Of a DNA stretch of 47,728 bases, positions 1 to 7,483 are shown in pieces. The translations under genes were made by a program, and so were the position numbers. The notes under the pieces are model-generated. The model was not told where the DNA came from. It was given only the letters and a program-made list of their open reading frames with translations, and made no database searches. Each line of letters starts with the position of its first letter. Position 1 is the first letter of the stretch. Location: NCBI RefSeq assembly GCF_900580675.1, contig NZ_UTBG01000039.1, positions 1 to 47,728 of the forward strand. Reading direction: 5' to 3'. The DNA is from Pseudomonas viridiflava (GTDB lineage: Bacteria; Pseudomonadota; Gammaproteobacteria; Pseudomonadales; Pseudomonadaceae).

Positions 1-44
1 AATAAGACACATCTCAGCGTTTAATAGGTTGATAAGAGGTTTGT

Positions 45-120
45 GTCCCCTTCGTCTAGTGGCCTAGGACACCGCCCTTTCACGGCGGTAACAGGGGTTC
101 GAGTCCCCTAGGGGACGCCA
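45..120 (+). tRNA. tRNA-Glu (TTC)
   Basis: This is a complete cloverleaf with an encoded CCA end. The anticodon stem CCGCC/GGCGG holds a loop with anticodon TTC at 79-81. The T-arm contains GGTTCGAGTCC. The acceptor stem GTCCCC pairs with GGGGAC. No promoter is visible in the 44 bases before it, so it is probably the distal member of a tRNA transcript that begins outside the window. Confidence 0.97.
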
Positions 121-145
121 CGATTACCCGCTCTGCGGGATTTTT

Positions 146-180
146 AAGGGTCATTCAATTATTGAATGGCCCTTTTGTTT
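146..180 (+). terminator. Rho-independent terminator after tRNA-Glu
   Basis: A nearly perfect inverted repeat (arms 146-159 and 161-174, one G-U pair, very short loop) is followed by a T-rich run, CCTTTTGTTT. A smaller hairpin CCCGC/GCGGG with TTTTT lies just before it at 127-145. Together they end the tRNA transcript. Confidence 0.8.
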
Positions 181-225
181 GTCTGGCGTTTGGCCAATTC
201 TCTCCTCAATCCCCATCGTGTGTTC

Positions 226-238
226 TGACCAATGGTCA
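226..238. promoter_or_regulatory. Candidate TetR operator 1
   Basis: The sequence is a perfect inverted repeat, TGACCA and TGGTCA, separated by one base. It lies 65 bases before the TetR gene. Compact palindromes of this kind are typical TetR-family operators. Assignment to the adjacent regulator is an inference from position. Confidence 0.4.
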
Positions 239-254
239 TGCCTGTCGCTTGTGA

Positions 255-277
255 AATATTATTATGGTAATAATATT
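255..277. promoter_or_regulatory. Candidate TetR operator 2 overlapping promoter
   Basis: Two perfect 10-base arms, AATATTATTA (255-264) and TAATAATATT (268-277), flank a 3-base spacer 26 bases before the TetR start codon. The AT-rich arms contain TATTAT-like -10 sequences, so a bound repressor would block transcription. This is the strongest autoregulatory candidate here; the link to the adjacent TetR is inferred. Confidence 0.5.
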
Positions 278-302
278 CAACCCATGAAAGTCGGAGGCAA
301 CG

Positions 303-842
303 ATGAACGATAAAAAAGCGCAAACCCGCGAACGTATTCTGCAAGCCGCCAGTGCCGCGTTGATCCAGCGTGGCCCGGCCGAGCCGAGCGTGGGCGAAGT
401 CATGGGCGCGGCGGGGCTGACCGTCGGTGGTTTTTACGCCCACTTTGAAAGCAAGGACGCGCTGATGCTGGAGGCCTTCACGCAGCTGCTGGCCCGGCGG
501 CGTGCGTCGATTGACGACATGGATGCCCAGCTGACCGGCGAAGAGCGGCGAGGCCTGGTGGCGGCGTTTTACTTGTCGCGCAAGCACCGCGATTCCACCG
601 CCCAGGCCTGCCCGATCCCGGCAACGGTAGGTGAGATGTCGCGCCTGCCGGACGCGTTCCGCGACGCATTGAACGAGCATGTGGAGCTGATGGCCGCGCA
701 ACTCGCTGCCAGCCCCGAAGACACCGACAAAGCCCTGGCGGACATGGCGCTGATGATCGGCGGTCTGGCGTTGGCACGCGCCCTGGGGCCGGGTGAACTG
801 TCGGATCGCGTACTGCGCGCGGCCAAGTCGGCTGTGCGATAG
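303..842 (+). CDS. TetR/AcrR family transcriptional regulator
   Basis: The 179-residue protein has the usual TetR size. Residues 8-55 form the helix-turn-helix domain: an ILQAA start helix, then the recognition segment GLTVGGFYAHFESKDAL. The C-terminal ligand-binding part contains GEMSRLP and is all-helical in appearance. A GGAGGCAACG ribosome binding site precedes the ATG. The gene is followed after 15 bases by an alpha/beta hydrolase and then by a thioesterase, so it probably represses a small operon of acyl-ester metabolism, with itself included. The ligand is unknown. The two palindromes upstream at 226-277 are the likely binding sites. Confidence 0.93.
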   Translation: MNDKKAQTRERILQAASAALIQRGPAEPSVGEVMGAAGLTVGGFYAHFESKDALMLEAFTQLLARRRASIDDMDAQLTGEERRGLVAAFYLSRKHRDSTAQACPIPATVGEMSRLPDAFRDALNEHVELMAAQLAASPEDTDKALADMALMIGGLALARALGPGELSDRVLRAAKSAVR

Positions 843-857
843 GAAGAGGGCTGCAAG

Positions 858-1691
858 ATGGGCGCGTTAACCTGGATTCGTCGTATCAACGGCACACTGG
901 GGCACCTGGCGCCGCAAACGGTCGCCAACCGGATGCGGCGTGCCTTCATGACGCCGCGCGACCTGCCGCCACGCGACTGGGAACTGCCGCTGCTCGCACA
1001 ATCGGAGCGCATTACCTTGCGTTTCGGCCTGTCGGCCCTGCGCTGGGGGCAAGGCCCTGCAGTCTTGTTGATGCACGGCTGGGAAGGGCGGCCCACCCAG
1101 TTCGCCAGCCTGATCACCGCGTTGGTCGATAACGGTTACTCGGTGATTGCCCTGGACGGCCCCGCTCACGGCCGTTCGCCGGGGCGTGAGGCGCATGTGC
1201 TGCTGTTTGCCCGCGCCATGCTCGAAGCGGCTGCCGAGTTGCCGCCGCTGCACGCGGTGGTCGGCCATTCGATGGGCGGTGCCAGCGCGATGCTGGCGGT
1301 GCAATTGGGGCTGCGCACCGAGGCATTGGTGAGTATCGCTGCACCTTCGCGCTTTCTGGATGTAGTGCGCGGTTTCACCAAAATGGTCGGTTTGCCGGCA
1401 CGCGCGCGCTCGGCGTTTATCCAGGAAGTCGAGCTGGCCTTCGGGATGCCGCTCAAGCACCTGGACGTGGCCCACTACCACATGAATATCCCAGGCCTGA
1501 TCGTACACGCCGAAGACGACACCTTCGTTCCTGTCAAAGCGTCGCAAGCCATCCACGAAGCCTGGTTCGACAGCCGCCTGTTGCGCCTGGAGCAGGGTGG
1601 TCACCAGAAAGTGCTGGCCGATCCCCGAGTGATTGACGCCGTACTGGCGCTGTTGGCCGGTCGCGCGCTACAGGCACGGCAAACCGCCTGA
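858..1691 (+). CDS. Alpha/beta hydrolase
   Basis: This 277-residue serine hydrolase has an HGWEGR oxyanion loop near residue 73 and a nucleophile elbow GHSMGG with Ser138. The likely acid is Asp220 in VHAEDD and the likely base is His249 in QGGHQK. These give a complete catalytic triad. No signal peptide is seen, so it should act in the cytoplasm. It lies 15 bases behind the TetR gene and before a thioesterase, which points to hydrolysis of an ester or thioester whose level the TetR protein senses. The substrate cannot be deduced. The ATG has a purine-rich GGAAGAGGG upstream. Confidence 0.92.
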   Translation: MGALTWIRRINGTLGHLAPQTVANRMRRAFMTPRDLPPRDWELPLLAQSERITLRFGLSALRWGQGPAVLLMHGWEGRPTQFASLITALVDNGYSVIALDGPAHGRSPGREAHVLLFARAMLEAAAELPPLHAVVGHSMGGASAMLAVQLGLRTEALVSIAAPSRFLDVVRGFTKMVGLPARARSAFIQEVELAFGMPLKHLDVAHYHMNIPGLIVHAEDDTFVPVKASQAIHEAWFDSRLLRLEQGGHQKVLADPRVIDAVLALLAGRALQARQTA

Positions 1692-1732
1692 TACACTGCT
1701 GCCCGCCGACATTAATCGACCGGGAGCACCGC

Positions 1733-2167
1733 ATGGGCTGGGATTTGGCAACGCCGTTTATCATCGATCTGCAGGTCGGCCCTGAAGACATCGACGGGCT
1801 GGGGCACGCCAATAACGCGGTGTACGTCTCCTGGCTGGAGCGCTGTGCATGGCGTCACTCCCAGCGTTTGGGGCTCGACCTTACCGAATATCGCCGCCTG
1901 GACCGCGCCATGGCGGTGGTGCGCCATGAAATCGACTACCTGGCGGCCGGCTACGAGGGTGACGAGCTGCAGTTGGCCACCTGGATCGTCGACTGGGACC
2001 AACGCCTGAAAATGACCCGCCGTTTCCAACTGGTACGGCCGCGCGACGGTGTGACTTTATTACGCGCGCAAACCACCTTCGTGTGTATCGAACTGTCCTC
2101 GGGTAAGCCCAAGCGTATGCCCGCAGAGTTTCTCGACGGTTACGGCCCCGCCCTGACAGGGGGTTAA
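1733..2167 (+). CDS. Acyl-CoA thioesterase, 4HBT hotdog fold
   Basis: At 144 residues this matches single-hotdog 4-hydroxybenzoyl-CoA-type thioesterases (YbgC/FadM-like). The signature GLGHANNAVYVSWLE around residues 25-40 carries the family's conserved His-Asn-x-x-Tyr cluster; the frequent catalytic Asp is replaced by Asn here (HANN), which is also seen in the family. The expected reaction is hydrolysis of acyl-CoA to free acid and CoA in the cytoplasm. It follows the alpha/beta hydrolase after 41 bases and may share its transcript. The exact acyl specificity is unknown. Confidence 0.88.
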   Translation: MGWDLATPFIIDLQVGPEDIDGLGHANNAVYVSWLERCAWRHSQRLGLDLTEYRRLDRAMAVVRHEIDYLAAGYEGDELQLATWIVDWDQRLKMTRRFQLVRPRDGVTLLRAQTTFVCIELSSGKPKRMPAEFLDGYGPALTGG

Positions 2168-2222
2168 CGGTTGCCGTAGGAAACCCAGTAAACTGCGCCA
2201 CGATTTTTGTTGAGTGTTTTCC

Positions 2223-3194
2223 ATGCAAATTGCTTTGGCGCCCATGGAGGGGTTGGTCGACAACATCCTGCGCGATGTGCTGACCCGTGTGGGCGGTATC
2301 GATTGGTGCGTGACCGAGTTCATCCGCGTCAACGACCGGCTGCTGACCCCGGCGTATTTCCACAAGCTCGCCCCGGAACTGCTGCACGGTGCTCGCACCG
2401 CAGCCGGCGTGCCGTTGCGCGTGCAATTGCTCGGCTCCGACCCGGTGTGCCTGGCGGAAAACGCCGCGCTGGCCTGCGAGCTGGGTTCCGAAGTGGTCGA
2501 TTTGAATTTCGGGTGCCCGGCCAAAACCGTCAACAAATCCCGTGGCGGTGCCGTGTTGCTCAAGGAGCCGGAACTGCTCAACCGGATCGTCGAGCACGTA
2601 CGCCGCGCCGTGCCGGCGCATATCCCGGTCACCGCCAAGATGCGCCTGGGTTTCGACAGCCCGGACGGTGCATTGGTGTGCGCAACCGCCCTGGCGGAAG
2701 GCGGTGCGGCGCATATCGTGGTGCATGCGCGCACCAAGGCCGACGGCTACAAGCCGCCGGCGCACTGGGAGTGGATCCCGCGGGTGCAGGACGTGGTCAA
2801 GGTGCCGGTGTTCGCCAACGGTGATATCTGGAGTGTTGAAGACTGGCGGCGCTGCCGCGAGATCAGTGGTGTCGAAGACATCATGCTCGGTCGCGGGCTG
2901 GTCGCGCGCCCGGACCTGGCCCGGCAGATTGCAGCCGCGCGCGCCGGGGAAGAGGTCGTTGAAATGACCTGGACGCAGATGCAGCCGATGCTTCAAGAGT
3001 TCTGGCGGCAGTCGGTGGCGCAATTGACTGAGCGTCAGGCGCCAGGGCGGTTGAAGCAATGGTTGGCGATGCTGACGCGCAACTATCCCGAGGCGGTGGA
3101 GTTGTTTACCGCAATGCGTCGCGAAACTGACCTGGGGCAAGTAGGACGATTGTTAGGAATGCCCGATGAGCAGCCTGAGGCACTGGCGCTGTAA
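2223..3194 (+). CDS. dusC: tRNA-dihydrouridine(16) synthase DusC
   Basis: This flavoprotein reduces uridine to dihydrouridine in the tRNA D-loop using NADPH. The N-terminus [13 protein letters not shown] is the FMN-binding strand typical of DusC. The motif [17 protein letters not shown] contains the catalytic Cys, followed by [10 protein letters not shown] and [10 protein letters not shown], the remaining family blocks. The ATG at 2223 is preferred over an in-frame GTG at 2214 because the family begins at MQIALAP. The length of 323 residues is normal. Its terminator follows at 3236. Confidence 0.95.
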   Translation: MQIALAPMEGLVDNILRDVLTRVGGIDWCVTEFIRVNDRLLTPAYFHKLAPELLHGARTAAGVPLRVQLLGSDPVCLAENAALACELGSEVVDLNFGCPAKTVNKSRGGAVLLKEPELLNRIVEHVRRAVPAHIPVTAKMRLGFDSPDGALVCATALAEGGAAHIVVHARTKADGYKPPAHWEWIPRVQDVVKVPVFANGDIWSVEDWRRCREISGVEDIMLGRGLVARPDLARQIAAARAGEEVVEMTWTQMQPMLQEFWRQSVAQLTERQAPGRLKQWLAMLTRNYPEAVELFTAMRRETDLGQVGRLLGMPDEQPEALAL

Positions 3195-3235
3195 TATCGG
3201 CTTTATATATAACCAGGTTTCAGTTGTTATCTTGG

Positions 3236-3257
3236 AGGCGCTTAAAGCGCCTTTTTT
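3236..3257 (+). terminator. Rho-independent terminator of dusC
   Basis: The inverted repeat AGGCGCTT/AAGCGCCT is directly followed by TTTTTT, about 40 bases after the dusC stop codon. It marks the left boundary of the effector-like insert. Confidence 0.9.
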
Positions 3258-3620
3258 GTGCCTGAGATAAAGTGCAAGGCCGTTGAATTCAAAGCTGTTG
3301 TAACTCACCACTCCGGTTCGGCGTTTAAACTGGTTTCTTCGTGTGTGTAAAAAATAATATTTTTTCAATTAACTGATTCAAAGGTTTTAGGGCGGGTGGT
3401 GTTTCAAAGTAGGCGGCGATATTCGCGGGTGCGCTAACTAACATGCTCATACTCTGTTGATAACGTTCTGCTGATTTCATCAAGTTTCACAGCGGGCTGA
3501 CTGTTGCCCTTTGTATCGGGTTTCTCGCGCAATCAGCCCGCCATAGCCTGATTTTAATGGATGTCCATAGGGAAAAGTCTCTGATAGGCGATTGGTTTCC
3601 TGATGTTAGCCCGGATTACA
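3258..3620. other. Gene-free AT-rich gap with a large hairpin
   Basis: No convincing coding region is present in this stretch. It is clearly richer in A and T than the flanking genes (for example AAAAAATAATATTTTTTC near 3350). It contains a long imperfect hairpin with outer arms GCGGGCTGA (3492-3500) and TCAGCCCGC (3533-3541), with smaller TTGC/GCAA and CCC/GGG pairings inside. The composition change begins right after the dusC terminator and fits an inserted segment. The hairpin could be a terminator, a small RNA or an insertion-end remnant; none of these is proven. Confidence 0.5.
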
Positions 3621-3648
3621 GGAACTCAATGCCCTGGCGCCCCACGAA
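3621..3648 (+). promoter_or_regulatory. hrp box (HrpL sigma factor promoter)
   Basis: GGAACT is followed after exactly 15 bases by CCACGAA. The known HrpL-dependent promoter of Pseudomonas type III secretion genes is GGAACC, 15-16 bases, then CCACNNA, so only one base of the -35-like half differs, and that pyrimidine position is tolerated. It lies 103 bases before the ATG at 3751, with no other gene between. No second hrp box was found before the next two genes, so one transcript for all three is likely. Confidence 0.78.
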
Positions 3649-3750
3649 AGTAGGGAGTGTCAGCACTCGTACTTTCTGCATATCCCAATAACGTAAAGGT
3701 TTTCTCGGGTTGTTTGCCGGCCTGGAAAAATACTGAGCAAGGAAAAATAT

Positions 3751-5082
3751 ATGTCTAATCTGCCGATTACTAATTCTGTGTCGATGAACCCTAACTACCT
3801 TCCACAAGGACTGGAGAAGCCAGCGGCTGATAAACCCCGCGACCCGCTGTTGTCCAAAGCGTTTACCCACGCAGTGGTGGATAATGGCGCGCTGCTGAAA
3901 GGCGATAACGTAATGGTTAACAGGGACGCCCTGGCACGGTTATTCGACATGTTCGAATCTGCCGTTCGGGCGATACGTACTCTGTTGTCGAACCAAGGCA
4001 TATTGCCTAAGTCGACGCCTGATGCAGGGGCTTTGAAAAGCATACTGCCGGGCGCCCACCCGGATTCGACATTGAATTCAGATAAATCGCTGAAACCGTT
4101 GCCTAAGGCGGATTCGAAATTAAAGACGACGCCAGAGGCCGATCCCAAGGCGAAGTTGCTTTCGAATATCGCATCAAAAATGCTTCCGGAGGCCGGCGCA
4201 CAGCCACACGTGCCCGCCGAAGGCATGCCCAAGTCGAAATCGCCAGCTGAGCCGGCCCCAGGTAAAACCCCGAAGACTGCAGCCATGCTACCTATGGTGC
4301 CAAAGGCTGATGCGAAATTGCTGTCCGAGATCGCTGCCAAGGCCATGCCGGATGCACCCCTTAATACGTTGTTGTCAGGGAAAACCAAGTCGACATTGCC
4401 AGCCGACGTTATGCCGAAGGACGCCAAGTCTGATGTGAAATCGCTCGCAGATATCACCGCAAAAGCGCTCTTGGAGGCCGGTAAGCAGGTCAAGGTGACA
4501 CCAGAGGCCACCCTGCAATCGCGGGTGACCCTCGGCAAGGACCTCAAGGCAAGCCCTGAGGCGGCTACCCTGACAAAAACACTGCACCGCGAAGTGCCAG
4601 GCGTAAAGCTGGATACCGCGCAGGAAACCAGGCAGACGGCTGATACCAACGTGAATGTTCAGGTGATCAATTGCGGCTTCCACCACCCTGAGGCAAACAT
4701 CATTTCACACCGGTGGGATGCGACACACGTCGATGGCCAGCCTTCATTCACGCTGAACACACCAGACAAACCCAAGGTCGATGGCCAGCCAACGTTGAAG
4801 CTGAACACACCGGACAAACCCAAGGTTGATGGCCAGCCAACGTTGAAGTTGAACACGCCTTACAGCCCCAAAATCGATGCCCAGCCCCCGGTAGTGACAC
4901 CCGGTACGGATACCAAACTGTCAGGACCGCTGCCGGCCTTTACGCCTGAACCCCGTCCCAAGCTGGATCTCACTGCACCTGGGCCTGCCGATGACCATTC
5001 AGCAGGTATCTTAAACAGTCGCAATCGGACCCGATTCGACGATGTACGGGCTTCCAACTCCGGTCGCCAGCCAAGGGCCTGA
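3751..5082 (+). CDS. Repeat-rich putative type III secreted protein
   Basis: I do not recognise this 443-residue protein as a named family. Its first residues, MSNLPITNSVSM, are polar and Ser/Asn-rich with no acid in the first twelve, as in type III secretion signals. Residues 60-85 form an amphipathic helix (FDMFESAVRAIRTLL). Residues 130-260 hold three imperfect repeats with the cores LLSNIASKMLPEAG, LLSEIAAKAMPDAP and SLADITAKALLEAG in Lys/Pro/Ala-rich linkers. Near residues 327-380 lie three 16-residue repeats with the core DGQPTLKLNTP. There is no Sec signal or membrane segment. It is the first gene behind the hrp box. It could be an effector, harpin-like helper or translocation accessory. 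Confidence 0.7.
   Translation: MSNLPITNSVSMNPNYLPQGLEKPAADKPRDPLLSKAFTHAVVDNGALLKGDNVMVNRDALARLFDMFESAVRAIRTLLSNQGILPKSTPDAGALKSILPGAHPDSTLNSDKSLKPLPKADSKLKTTPEADPKAKLLSNIASKMLPEAGAQPHVPAEGMPKSKSPAEPAPGKTPKTAAMLPMVPKADAKLLSEIAAKAMPDAPLNTLLSGKTKSTLPADVMPKDAKSDVKSLADITAKALLEAGKQVKVTPEATLQSRVTLGKDLKASPEAATLTKTLHREVPGVKLDTAQETRQTADTNVNVQVINCGFHHPEANIISHRWDATHVDGQPSFTLNTPDKPKVDGQPTLKLNTPDKPKVDGQPTLKLNTPYSPKIDAQPPVVTPGTDTKLSGPLPAFTPEPRPKLDLTAPGPADDHSAGILNSRNRTRFDDVRASNSGRQPRA
4729..4890 (+). repeat. In-frame 48-bp tandem repeats
   Basis: Three consecutive 48-bp units begin at 4729, 4777 and 4825, and a partial fourth starts at 4873 with ATCGATGCCCAGCC. Each unit opens with GT(C/T)GATGGCCAGCC. The units encode 16-residue repeats of the DGQP-LNTP-KPKV type. 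Units two and three are the most alike, which suggests recent slippage or recombination. Confidence 0.9.
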
Positions 5083-5121
5083 GTCACGCAACTTTATCCA
5101 TAACCTGTATTGATGAATTGT

Positions 5122-5148
5122 CCCCCTTGGCTGGTGAGTGCAAGGGGG
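5122..5148 (+). promoter_or_regulatory. Intergenic hairpin before the second effector-like gene
   Basis: Arms CCCCCTTG (5122-5129) and CAAGGGGG (5141-5148) form a perfect 8-bp stem with an 11-base loop. It lies between gene one and the ribosome binding site GAGGTGACTGT of gene two. It lacks a T-tract, so an mRNA processing or stability element is more likely than a terminator. Confidence 0.5.
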
Positions 5149-5168
5149 CAATTTATAGAGGTGACTGT

Positions 5169-6080
5169 ATGCCTGATTTTTCGATTAATACCCCATCCTT
5201 TATAAGGCATAACTATCAGCCATTTGAATTGTGTGCGCCCCCTCTGATTAAAGGCAGTGCTGCGCTAACCCCCGGCGATGGGGCGCGCGGGGTCTCCCAT
5301 GCAAAGTCGGAGTTGCCGCAGATACTTGAGCAGATTTTCGACTGGGTCAGCCCGCTTATTGCTTCTCTGCAACGAGTGCTGGGGCGGCAGCGCCGCAGCA
5401 TCGCCCCTCATGTGCAGTTCGTGCCCAACCCAGAGGTGCCGCCCACGCCCACGCGAGTCACGCCTGATTCCCAGGTCGACTCGCTTGCGGATCTCTCCAG
5501 CAAACGTGATGGAGCCAAGGCCGATGACATCTTTGGCGGTTTCCGCCAAGGGCCTGGTGGCAACTGTGTGACGGTCTCGGCCATCAAGGCCGCCATGGCG
5601 AAGTTTGGTCAGAGCCCGACGGATATCTTTAAGGAAGTTCGAAAAGAGCAGGATGGCTATCAGGTCATTATGCGCGACGGGTATGCGCTCCATTTAAGCC
5701 AGCAAGAGTTGGCTGAGGGCACGCGAGCTTCAAGGTTTGTCGGCCGTGATAAAGAAGTGCTCAAGGATGCTCATTTTTTGTTTGCGGTCAGCGCCAAGCG
5801 CGCCCAGTTGGAAAACAATGACGGCTACGCGGCACGCAGTTTTAAACATGCATTACGCAGTTTGAATGATGGTGAAGATGAATATGGCCCCGGCGAGGGC
5901 TTGCTGCGGTTGGGCTTGAGTCGGCACATAGAGAGTGTGCCTGTCAGTGAACTTGCCGCTGGCGAACTCGGCATGGTCAACCGCAAAGGGCACTCGGTGG
6001 CGGTTATCAATGGGGTTGAGGAGTTTTATGGGAGAAAGGGGCGCGCCCCGCGTCGTGGCGAGGCGGTAGCGCTGAGGTAA
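5169..6080 (+). CDS. Putative type III effector with Cys-His protease-like domain
   Basis: The 303-residue protein has a disordered, Pro-rich first 115 residues including a helix with IFDWVSPLIASLQRVL, then a compact domain. That domain starts DIFGGFRQG and has GNCVTVSAIKAAM with Cys133, an FGQSP block, RDGYALHLSQQEL, and a C-terminal GHSVAVING with His275 and Asn281. The spacing and context of Cys then His then Asn recall papain- or calpain-like cysteine proteases (compare QG-x-x-G-D/N-C). This is an inference from motifs only. The ATG at 5169 with GAGGTGACT upstream is preferred over an upstream TTG. It is the second gene behind the hrp box, and the same domain recurs in the next gene. Confidence 0.72.
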   Translation: MPDFSINTPSFIRHNYQPFELCAPPLIKGSAALTPGDGARGVSHAKSELPQILEQIFDWVSPLIASLQRVLGRQRRSIAPHVQFVPNPEVPPTPTRVTPDSQVDSLADLSSKRDGAKADDIFGGFRQGPGGNCVTVSAIKAAMAKFGQSPTDIFKEVRKEQDGYQVIMRDGYALHLSQQELAEGTRASRFVGRDKEVLKDAHFLFAVSAKRAQLENNDGYAARSFKHALRSLNDGEDEYGPGEGLLRLGLSRHIESVPVSELAAGELGMVNRKGHSVAVINGVEEFYGRKGRAPRRGEAVALR

Positions 6081-6153
6081 TACCCACCGATAAATCGGCG
6101 CGAGCGTTGTTTATAGGTAATCAGTTATTCATTTCAACCTGAGGAATCGAGAG

Positions 6154-7479
6154 ATGATGAGCTCAATTTCAGGCATGTCTGTGCCCATGATGAAAACGCA
6201 CTACGCTGAATTTCCGCAGAGTACCTTCGCCCCATTTGCGGCCGGGCTTTCTGTGCGGACAAAAGCCGAAAAACCCGAGGACATCATTCATGCGTTCACC
6301 GCTACGGAGCGTCGTTTTGGTGAATATTTCGATGTCAGCACCCACGCGGCTGTCATCAAGATGATGATGCTCAGGTTTGGCCAACGCCCTGCGGATGTAT
6401 TTGCAGAGGTAGCGCCCGTGGCGGGTGGTTATGACCTGACCATGAAGGATGGTTTCACGCTCCACCTGACTCGGTACGAGCTTCAGCAAACCGCGTCCGC
6501 CTCGCGGTTCGCCGGCAATGATCCAGGGGCGATAAAGGACGCCAATTTTATCCTGGCGGCGTTCGTCAAGCGTAAACAGTTGGAGTCGCAAAGTGGCGAT
6601 TTTGACACGGCCTTGGCGAAGACCATCAGAGGCGAAACGGCCCAGCGGGTCCTCAAGGGCCTGGGCATGGTTGGCTTTATGCAGTATGTCGCGACCGATC
6701 AGATGCGGGGCAGGGGCGCGGTTGGCGTGGTCGACACGCAAAACTTCGCTGCGGCGCTGGTGCTGGAGGGGACCCGGCATAATTACCAGCAACAACAGCC
6801 GGTCGCACGCACTTACGGTTACATGCTTGCGGGGGGCGACGCTGTTGATGATGATCGCTCGTTCGAGCGCAATAGCGTCAGCATTTCCAGCGTGCCGGAA
6901 GGCGCCAAACCGGCCGATATATGGGGTGGTTTCTATCAGGGCGTCGAGGGCAATTGTGTGACGGTGTCGGCGATGAAGGCTGCGATGATGAAGTTCGGCC
7001 AAAGCCCGACCGCTATTTATAAGTACATCAGCGCCACTGTCAGCGGCTATCGGGTCACCATGCGTGACGGTTACTCGCTGCATGTGAGCTTTGATGAACT
7101 GCGCAAGGCCGAGCAAGGTTCAAACCTGAGAGGCCATGACACGCAACTGCTCAGGGATGCCAACTTCCTGTATGCGGTGAGTACCAAGCGGGCGATGAAT
7201 GAGAACCACGATTTCCGCGCCGCGCAGAGTTTTGAGGTGGCAATGCAGACGCTCAATGATGGCGAGTACCCCGGCGAAGCCTTTCGACGCCTGGGGCTCT
7301 ATGCCTACACGCGGCCCAGCACCGCCCAGGAGTTGGCCGACGGTGCCCTGGGCACCCTGGCAGGCGCGGGGCATTCCGTAGCCGTCGTGAACGGCAGCCT
7401 CGACTGGTACGGCTCCAAACACTCGCTACGGCAAACAGATTGGAATAACGCCGGCTTTTGGGCGATCAAACTGGTGTAG
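6154..7479 (+). CDS. Putative type III effector with duplicated Cys-His domain
   Basis: This 441-residue protein carries two copies of the domain seen in the preceding gene. The C-terminal copy (about 254-441) keeps DIWGGFYQG, GNCVTVSAMKAAM with Cys268, FGQSP, RDGYSLHVS and GHSVAVVNG with His407. The N-terminal copy (about 42-210) keeps FGQRPADVF, KDGFTLHLTRYEL, SRFAGND and KDANFIL. It has lost the active residues: the Cys position aligns with Ser62, and the His region reads TQNFAAAL. The first copy therefore looks like a pseudoenzyme, perhaps a regulatory or target-binding half. The N-terminus MMSSISGMSVPM is Ser-rich and free of acids. A GAGGAATCGAGAG ribosome site precedes the ATG. It ends four bases before the convergent GGDEF-EAL gene. 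Confidence 0.72.
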   Translation: MMSSISGMSVPMMKTHYAEFPQSTFAPFAAGLSVRTKAEKPEDIIHAFTATERRFGEYFDVSTHAAVIKMMMLRFGQRPADVFAEVAPVAGGYDLTMKDGFTLHLTRYELQQTASASRFAGNDPGAIKDANFILAAFVKRKQLESQSGDFDTALAKTIRGETAQRVLKGLGMVGFMQYVATDQMRGRGAVGVVDTQNFAAALVLEGTRHNYQQQQPVARTYGYMLAGGDAVDDDRSFERNSVSISSVPEGAKPADIWGGFYQGVEGNCVTVSAMKAAMMKFGQSPTAIYKYISATVSGYRVTMRDGYSLHVSFDELRKAEQGSNLRGHDTQLLRDANFLYAVSTKRAMNENHDFRAAQSFEVAMQTLNDGEYPGEAFRRLGLYAYTRPSTAQELADGALGTLAGAGHSVAVVNGSLDWYGSKHSLRQTDWNNAGFWAIKLV

Positions 7480-7483
7480 AGCG

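Noticed and set aside
3153..3368. Minus-strand 71-codon frame across the dusC terminator
   Set aside because: It overlaps the end of dusC and an intrinsic terminator, has no ribosome site and no family features.
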